Below, piece by piece: positions 59,686 through 64,000 of a DNA stretch of 64,000 bases. The position numbers and the translations under genes are program-made. How positions within the stretch are numbered: position 1 is the stretch's first letter; each line of letters opens with the position of its first letter. This stretch comes from Mucilaginibacter rubeus (lineage in GTDB: Bacteria; Bacteroidota; Bacteroidia; Sphingobacteriales; Sphingobacteriaceae): positions 6,882,001 to 6,946,000 of the forward strand of contig NZ_CP043450.1 in assembly GCF_003286415.2 (NCBI RefSeq), read 5' to 3'. The notes beneath the pieces are model-generated. The model did not search any database. It was not told the DNA's origin and saw only the letters and a program-made list of their open reading frames with translations.

Positions 59686-60042
59686 ATGCTTAAGACCGCA
59701 ATTCCTGTTCTGGCTTCACTCAATGAGGAAGAGACAATTACGTTTTATACCGAGAAGCTTGGTTTTACTTTTAATGCAAGCTGGGATGGTTATCTCATCA
59801 TGAACCGTGATAACCTGTTTATCCATTTATGGCCGTGCAGCAACCCGGAGATAGCACAAAACACAGGCTGCTATATTTTTGTAACAGAGGTGGATAAGCT
59901 TTATGCCGAATATAAACCACTTGGTATAGTGCACCCCAATGCCGATTTGCAGATCCGCCCCTGGAAAACAAAAGAGTTCAGCATTTTAGATAATAATGGG
60001 AATATTATCCATTTTGGCGAGGATATTTCAGATGAAATGTAG
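59686..60042 (+). CDS. VOC-superfamily (glyoxalase/bleomycin-resistance-like) protein
   Basis: A 118-residue protein; the ATG at 59686 ('MLKTAIPVLASLNEEETITF') is preferred over a TTG nine bases upstream. The VOC fold is indicated by 'ETITFYTEKLGFTFNASWDG', 'NRDNLFIHLW' and 'FSILDNNGNIIHFGEDIS', the last being the typical metal-ligand strand end. Substrate unknown. The palindrome immediately upstream may regulate it. Confidence 0.82.
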   Translation: MLKTAIPVLASLNEEETITFYTEKLGFTFNASWDGYLIMNRDNLFIHLWPCSNPEIAQNTGCYIFVTEVDKLYAEYKPLGIVHPNADLQIRPWKTKEFSILDNNGNIIHFGEDISDEM

Positions 60043-60051
60043 CTGCTAATT

Positions 60052-60744
60052 TTAATTGATCAGCAGCTTGTATCCCCGGCCATGAACGTTAATGATCTCA
60101 ACGTTGGAGTCATCCTTTAAATATTTACGGATCTTGCTCAGGAACACATCCATACTACGGCCGTTAAAATAATTATCATCATGCCAGATGTTCAGCAGGG
60201 CTTCTTCGCGGGTTAGCACTTCGTTTTTATGTACACATAGCAGGCGCAGTAACTCGGCTTCCTTGGTTGAAAGCTTTTGCTGGGCATCGCCAATCGTGAT
60301 CATCTGGGTGGTATAATCAAATGTATATTTCCCAATTTTGAATGAGGTTTGTTTTTCCTCTTCTTTTTTGCCGGTATTGTCGGTACGTTTTAAAAGAGCA
60401 TTTATACGCAGCAGCAGTTCTTCAATGCGGAATGGCTTGGTGATATAATCATCGCCACCCAAATTAAAGGCCTGGGTTTTATCCTCTATCATCCCTTTGG
60501 CGGTGGCAAAAATGATAGGTACCTGGGCATTGATTTTACGGATATCCTTGCCGAGCGTAAAGCCGTCCTTTTTAGGCATCATTACATCCAGTATCAGCAG
60601 GTCATATGTTTGTTTGGTGAAGGCTCGTAAACCTTCTTCGCCGTCTTTACATAAAACCACGTCAAACTTACCTTTTAATTGCAGGTAATCCTGTAGTAAC
60701 AGGCCCAAATTGGCATCATCCTCAACCAGTAGTATTTTCTTCAT
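60052..60744 (-). CDS. OmpR/PhoB-family response regulator
   Basis: A 230-residue regulator. The receiver domain has 'LVEDDANLG', the phospho-acceptor Asp in 'LLILDVMMPKKDG' (near residue 53) and the Lys in 'DDYITKPFRIEEL'. The C-terminal winged helix has 'LSTKEAELLRLLCVHKNEVL' and 'RSMDVFLSKIRKYL'. It is downstream of the sensor kinase gene at 60877 on the same strand. The 132-bp gap contains a strong inverted repeat. The signal and targets are unknown. Confidence 0.92.
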   Translation of the reverse strand: MKKILLVEDDANLGLLLQDYLQLKGKFDVVLCKDGEEGLRAFTKQTYDLLILDVMMPKKDGFTLGKDIRKINAQVPIIFATAKGMIEDKTQAFNLGGDDYITKPFRIEELLLRINALLKRTDNTGKKEEEKQTSFKIGKYTFDYTTQMITIGDAQQKLSTKEAELLRLLCVHKNEVLTREEALLNIWHDDNYFNGRSMDVFLSKIRKYLKDDSNVEIINVHGRGYKLLIN

Positions 60745-60790
60745 ATATCTTTAAATCCGGAAGATTTTTTAGTCCGGAAGTCCGAGGTCG

Positions 60791-60851
60791 GAAAGTCCGT
60801 AAGTTCTTTATTTATGTTAAGCAGGAGTCTGAGTTTATCTTACGGACTTTC
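60791..60851. repeat. Inverted repeat between kinase and regulator genes
   Basis: GAAAGTCCGTAAG (60791-60803) is the exact reverse complement of CTTACGGACTTTC (60839-60851), a 13-bp stem with a 35-bp loop, next to further copies of the GTCCG-containing word. It may be a small dispersed repeat or a processing site within the operon. Confidence 0.5.
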
Positions 60852-60876
60852 GGGCAAACCGATTTTCCGACTGCGC

Positions 60877-62688
60877 TTACGCTACCGCAAACTTCAGCTC
60901 AAACTCCGAGCCTTTTTCTTTTTCTGATTTTACGCTTATTGTACCGTTCAGGCGTTTAACTATGGTGTTTACATAGCTTAAACCCAGGCCAAAGCCTTTA
61001 ACGTTATGCACGTTACCGGTAGGGATACGATAAAACTGTTCAAATATTTTTGATTGCTGATCACGGCTCATGCCTATGCCTTTATCGGCTACCCTGATAA
61101 CAACCTGTCCGCTTTTAACAAACGTACTTATGGTTATATCTGGCTCCTCATTGCTGTACTTAATGGCGTTATCAACAAGGTTATACAGTACGTTCGAAAA
61201 ATGCAGTTCATCGGCAATGATGTAGGCATTTTCGGCATCGAGGTGCAAGGTGGTTTTAGCATTACACTTTTGTAGCTTAAGTGCCATGCTGTCAAGTACA
61301 ACGCTAACCATTTCGTTAACATCAACCGGTTTTTTCTCCAGCTTGAAGTCGTTACGTTCAATACGGGCTATATTTAATACCCGTTCAATATGGCTGCCTA
61401 AGCGGGCGTTCTCTTCAAAAATGATATTGGCTAAGCGCGCTACCCGGTTTTTATCTTCGGCAATTTCATTGTCCCTTAAAGCCTCACTGGCTATCATGAT
61501 GGTTGATACCGGAGTTTTAAATTCGTGGGTCATGTTGTTGATAAAATCGATCTTCATTTCTGAGATCTTTTTCTGCCTTAGTATCGAAAATATGGTATAA
61601 CCGAAACAAAGGATCAACACCATGGTAAGGCCGCCTGTTGTGGCCATAGTAGCGGTCATGTTGCGCAATATCAATGAGTTTTTTTGCGGAAACGAAAGCC
61701 TGATCTTTCCCGGATCATTGATCACCTCTTTGGTGAAAATAGGGGTTTGATAGGTATTGGCCGCAACAAATACCGGCAGTTTTTCGCCCTGGTTATCGCT
61801 GGCGTTCGAGAATATCAATGAATCACTGTTGGCAGTTGTAACCTCATAACTAAAAGGTAGATAAATGCCTTTGTTGTGCAGTTCAAAGCGCAGCAATGAA
61901 TCTATCCAGAAAGGATTGATCCGTTTATTCAGCGGCTCGCCCGATTTGCGGTATTCCTCGGCCAGGTTTTCAATAACAGTGGGTTTAGCCCCTGCGTCGT
62001 TGGCTTTTTCAACCGAATCACTCTCAACCAGTTTTTTGATCTGCTGAAATTGTCTTTCCTTTTGTTTACGGGTTTGCTCCTGTACCCACAATGGGTTTAT
62101 ACGCGGCACCGAAATCATCTGCTTGCCAAACTGAGGGTCGACATAAACGTACCTCAGCGTATCGTATTTATGAAGCTTTTTGGGCTGAGTTATCCTGCGG
62201 GTTATGCGGGTATGTACAATTTCGGGGGTTAGCTGCTCATGTACTACACCAAATTCGTCGGTATATTCTTCAACATGTACTTTAAAATCAACGGTTCCTT
62301 CTGTTTGCAGTAGACCGTTAAGCTCATCATCCATTTTTTTACGCTGGATCATACGCTGTAAACTATCGCGCAGCAAAGCAATTCGCTTTTCGCGGGCAGA
62401 TGAATGCTTTCTTGCTGCTTTATCACCGATAACTTTTATGGTATTAACACCGGGTTCCTCGTTTTCGGTACTGATGGCGGTTTGCTGTGTTTTAGTTTTC
62501 AGGAAGTTGTTGGCATCCTGGCGGGTCACCTTATCAACCACGTTATTCATGGCTTCGCGCACCTGGCGGTCAAACGAGTCGGATTGCATTTGATACGCCT
62601 GCCTCAGAAAATAAAATTGCATAGCCATCACGCCCAAAAGCGCGAACCCCATCAACCCAATAATTAATCCTATGCTCCTCTTTTTCAT
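60877..62688 (-). CDS. Sensor histidine kinase with large periplasmic domain
   Basis: A 603-residue kinase. TM1 is at about residues 8-29 and TM2 at about 345-368. The roughly 310-residue periplasmic domain between them begins with a charged helical region ('RKHSSAREKRIALLRDSLQRM'). The cytoplasmic part has the HisKA His in 'INNMTHEFKTPVSTIM' (near 385), the N box 'LYNLVDNAIKYS', the G1 box 'VADKGIGMSRDQQSKIFEQF' and the G2 box 'KGFGLGLSYV'. It should phosphorylate the regulator encoded downstream. The signal is unknown. Confidence 0.92.
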   Translation of the reverse strand: MKKRSIGLIIGLMGFALLGVMAMQFYFLRQAYQMQSDSFDRQVREAMNNVVDKVTRQDANNFLKTKTQQTAISTENEEPGVNTIKVIGDKAARKHSSAREKRIALLRDSLQRMIQRKKMDDELNGLLQTEGTVDFKVHVEEYTDEFGVVHEQLTPEIVHTRITRRITQPKKLHKYDTLRYVYVDPQFGKQMISVPRINPLWVQEQTRKQKERQFQQIKKLVESDSVEKANDAGAKPTVIENLAEEYRKSGEPLNKRINPFWIDSLLRFELHNKGIYLPFSYEVTTANSDSLIFSNASDNQGEKLPVFVAANTYQTPIFTKEVINDPGKIRLSFPQKNSLILRNMTATMATTGGLTMVLILCFGYTIFSILRQKKISEMKIDFINNMTHEFKTPVSTIMIASEALRDNEIAEDKNRVARLANIIFEENARLGSHIERVLNIARIERNDFKLEKKPVDVNEMVSVVLDSMALKLQKCNAKTTLHLDAENAYIIADELHFSNVLYNLVDNAIKYSNEEPDITISTFVKSGQVVIRVADKGIGMSRDQQSKIFEQFYRIPTGNVHNVKGFGLGLSYVNTIVKRLNGTISVKSEKEKGSEFELKFAVA

Positions 62689-62852
62689 TTGTTAACAAGC
62701 AAAATTATCTGAAATAGGTACACAAAAATTGCATTTAACAAAATTTAACAAATGCGATTTAAGTTTAAAACTCTGTTGCTTAATATTTTATTATTTCAAT
62801 AGCTTTAGGTATGCTTTAAAACGAGGTTTATTAACAAAATGTTCATAAACAA

Positions 62853-62879
62853 CAAAAGGCCCTTGATAAGGGCCTTTTG
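62853..62879 (-). terminator. Terminator of the DUF3127 gene
   Basis: CAAAAGGCCCTT pairs perfectly with AAGGGCCTTTTG across a 3-nt loop (GAT), about 20 bp beyond the stop of the minus-strand gene. Confidence 0.75.
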
Positions 62880-62899
62880 AAATATCTGTATTGCTTTTA

Positions 62900-63268
62900 T
62901 TAGAATGGCAGATCGTCATCATCTGCTGATGAGCTGATATCTGCTGAAGGAGCAGCGTATTGCGGAGCTGCAGACGCGTTATTGGCAGCAGCAAGCGGAG
63001 TAACCCTCCATAATTGCAATGAATTGAAATAGCTTTTCTTGCCCATTTTATCTGTCCACGGGCGGCCTTTAAGGTTGAAAGAAACCTCTACATCATCCCC
63101 AATTTTAACGTTATCAAGTAAATTGCAACGATCCTGAATAGCTTCAAACTTTAAATATTCCGGGTATTGAGGGTTCTCAATATATTCAAGTATAAGTTCG
63201 CGTTTTTTAAGTGAATCGGTTACTTGCTGGGTAGCCGATACTTCATGTACCTTACCTTTAACTTCCAT
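62900..63268 (-). CDS. DUF3127 protein with SSB-like C-terminal tail
   Basis: A 122-residue protein. The N-terminal 85 residues match DUF3127, an OB-fold-like domain common in Bacteroidota ('VKGKVHEVSATQQVTDSLKK', 'KIGDDVEVSFNLKGRPWTDK', 'GKKSYFNSLQLWRVTPL'). A low-complexity Ala/Pro/Ser linker is followed by the acidic tip 'SSADDDDLPF', which closely resembles the DDDIPF tail by which single-stranded-DNA-binding protein recruits partners. A role in DNA maintenance is therefore plausible but not shown. Divergent from the RlmL-like gene. Confidence 0.85.
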   Translation of the reverse strand: MEVKGKVHEVSATQQVTDSLKKRELILEYIENPQYPEYLKFEAIQDRCNLLDNVKIGDDVEVSFNLKGRPWTDKMGKKSYFNSLQLWRVTPLAAANNASAAPQYAAPSADISSSADDDDLPF

Positions 63269-63338
63269 AATTAGTCTTCAAATAATTTAAAAATGTAAAG
63301 TTAATAGTAAGAAATTAAAATACGGGCTTTTTAATTCT

Positions 63339-63346
63339 TAATTTTG
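63339..63346 (+). promoter_or_regulatory. Possible -7 element for the rRNA methyltransferase gene
   Basis: TAATTTTG matches TAnnTTTG and ends 10 bp before the ATG at 63357. The expected TTTG about 19 bp upstream is only approximated (TTAA), so support is moderate. Confidence 0.35.
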
Positions 63347-63356
63347 CCGAATTAAT

Positions 63357-64000
63357 ATGCAAGTTTTCCACACCGAAAGTAAAATCATAATTACATGTAA
63401 CAAAAGGCTTTCGCCCTACCTGCAAAGGGAGGTTGAAGCTTTAGGCTATGAGCCGGTCCGCGTTTTCCCTACCGGGGTCGAACTAAAAGGAACCGTTACA
63501 GATACCATTCCGCTTAACCTGAACCTGCGCTGCGCAAGCCAGGTCCTGTATTCGTTAAAAACGTTTACCGCCCGCGACCCAAAAGAGCTTTACGATGAGC
63601 TGGTATCCATTGAATGGGAAAAGCTCATTGATTTTACCGGCTATTTTTCGGTATCATCAAACGTAAATAACGAGCATATCCTTACGCCATTGTTTGCCAA
63701 TGTTAAGGTAAAGGACGCCATTGTTGACAGGATTAAGTCTGTAAAAGGTATCAGGCCGGATTCGGGCCCGGAGGTTAATAAAGCTGTGGTACACCTGTAT
63801 TGGCAGGATGATCGTGCCGAAATTTTCCTGGATACATCCGGCGAAACACTGGCCAAGCACAGTTACCGTAAAATACCGGGTAAGGCACCTATGTTGGAGG
63901 CTCTGGCAGCATCAACCATCATGGCTACCAAATGGGATATGAAGAGCACTTTCATTAACCCCATGTGTGGTTCGGGTACGCTGGCCATTGAAGCCGCATT
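63357..64000 (+). CDS. THUMP-domain RNA methyltransferase, RlmL-like (3' end outside window)
   Basis: The frame starts at the ATG at 63357 and stays open to the right edge, so 214 residues are visible. The N-terminal part ('IITCNKRLSPYLQREVEALG', 'VELKGTVTDTIPLNLNLRCA') and the THUMP domain (about 55-160; 'KDAIVDRIKSVKGIRPDSGP', 'NKAVVHLYWQDDRAEIFLDT') are those of class I SAM-dependent 23S rRNA guanine-N2 methyltransferases. 'SYRKIPGKAPMLEALAA' and the SAM-binding 'FINPMCGSGTLAIEAA' follow. It probably methylates 23S rRNA. It is divergent from the DUF3127 gene. Confidence 0.9.
   Translation, partial: MQVFHTESKIIITCNKRLSPYLQREVEALGYEPVRVFPTGVELKGTVTDTIPLNLNLRCASQVLYSLKTFTARDPKELYDELVSIEWEKLIDFTGYFSVSSNVNNEHILTPLFANVKVKDAIVDRIKSVKGIRPDSGPEVNKAVVHLYWQDDRAEIFLDTSGETLAKHSYRKIPGKAPMLEALAASTIMATKWDMKSTFINPMCGSGTLAIEAA

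Noticed and set aside
62204..62593. 129-codon plus-strand frame opposite the sensor kinase
   Set aside because: It is a shadow of the kinase coding sequence: the kinase has all catalytic boxes and the opposite frame has no protein family character.

Overview
The window looks like a chromosome segment of a Bacteroidota bacterium, most likely family Sphingobacteriaceae (Mucilaginibacter/Pedobacter-like). The reasons are a SusC/SusD pair, DUF4249 lipoproteins beside a TonB-dependent receptor, LytTR two-component systems, a DUF3127 protein with an SSB-like tail, Bacteroidota promoters of the form TTTG-N19-TAnnTTTG in front of the tRNA genes, and a CTnDOT-style conjugation module. Genus is inferred from general familiarity, not from a database search.

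Layout. (1) 1-8.4 kb, host genes: end of a DUF3738 protein, a SusC/SusD pair, a small DUF6520-like protein, a Crp/Fnr regulator, a membrane-anchored LuxR-type regulator and a GNAT acetyltransferase. (2) 8.7-14.8 kb, a reduced RiPP locus: one full-length LanB-type dehydratase, no LanC and no transporter, a LytS-type histidine kinase and two paralogous LytTR response regulators. An unlisted 52-codon Ser/Thr-rich, Cys-free peptide gene at 12694-12852 ends at a bidirectional terminator and is the best precursor candidate. (3) About 14.9/15.2 to 50.3/50.5 kb, an integrative and conjugative element (ICE) of about 35 kb. It holds a structured non-coding region, primase, methyltransferase, probable oriT, MobC, an octamer-repeat array, relaxase, ParA/TraA, tra operon (TraE, F, G, VirB5-like paralogues, J, K, L, M, N), a 1819-aa methylase-helicase, VirD4-type coupling protein, an accessory block including an ArdC-like protein, an excisionase-like HTH protein and a tyrosine integrase. 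(4) 50.5-50.85 kb, two tandem tRNA-Asp genes, each with its own promoter and terminator. (5) 51-64 kb, host genes: an outer-membrane operon (unknown secreted protein, TonB receptor, two DUF4249 lipoproteins, MG2 protein), a VOC protein, an OmpR-type two-component system, DUF3127, and the start of an RlmL-like rRNA methyltransferase.

How it works together. In the ICE, the relaxosome genes process oriT, VirB4/VirD4-like ATPases and the Tra envelope proteins build and feed the type IV secretion channel, and the DNA-modifying and antirestriction proteins probably protect incoming DNA. Five otherwise unrelated accessory proteins (37.9-46.7 kb) end in a (K/R)-x-G-R tail, four of them with a further basic residue just upstream. 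I propose this as a possible secretion tag for proteins delivered with the DNA. Other notable signals are a degenerate array with an exact 8-bp period between mobC and the relaxase gene, an MT-A70-type methyltransferase inside the tra operon, and several enzymes lacking canonical catalytic or metal-binding residues.
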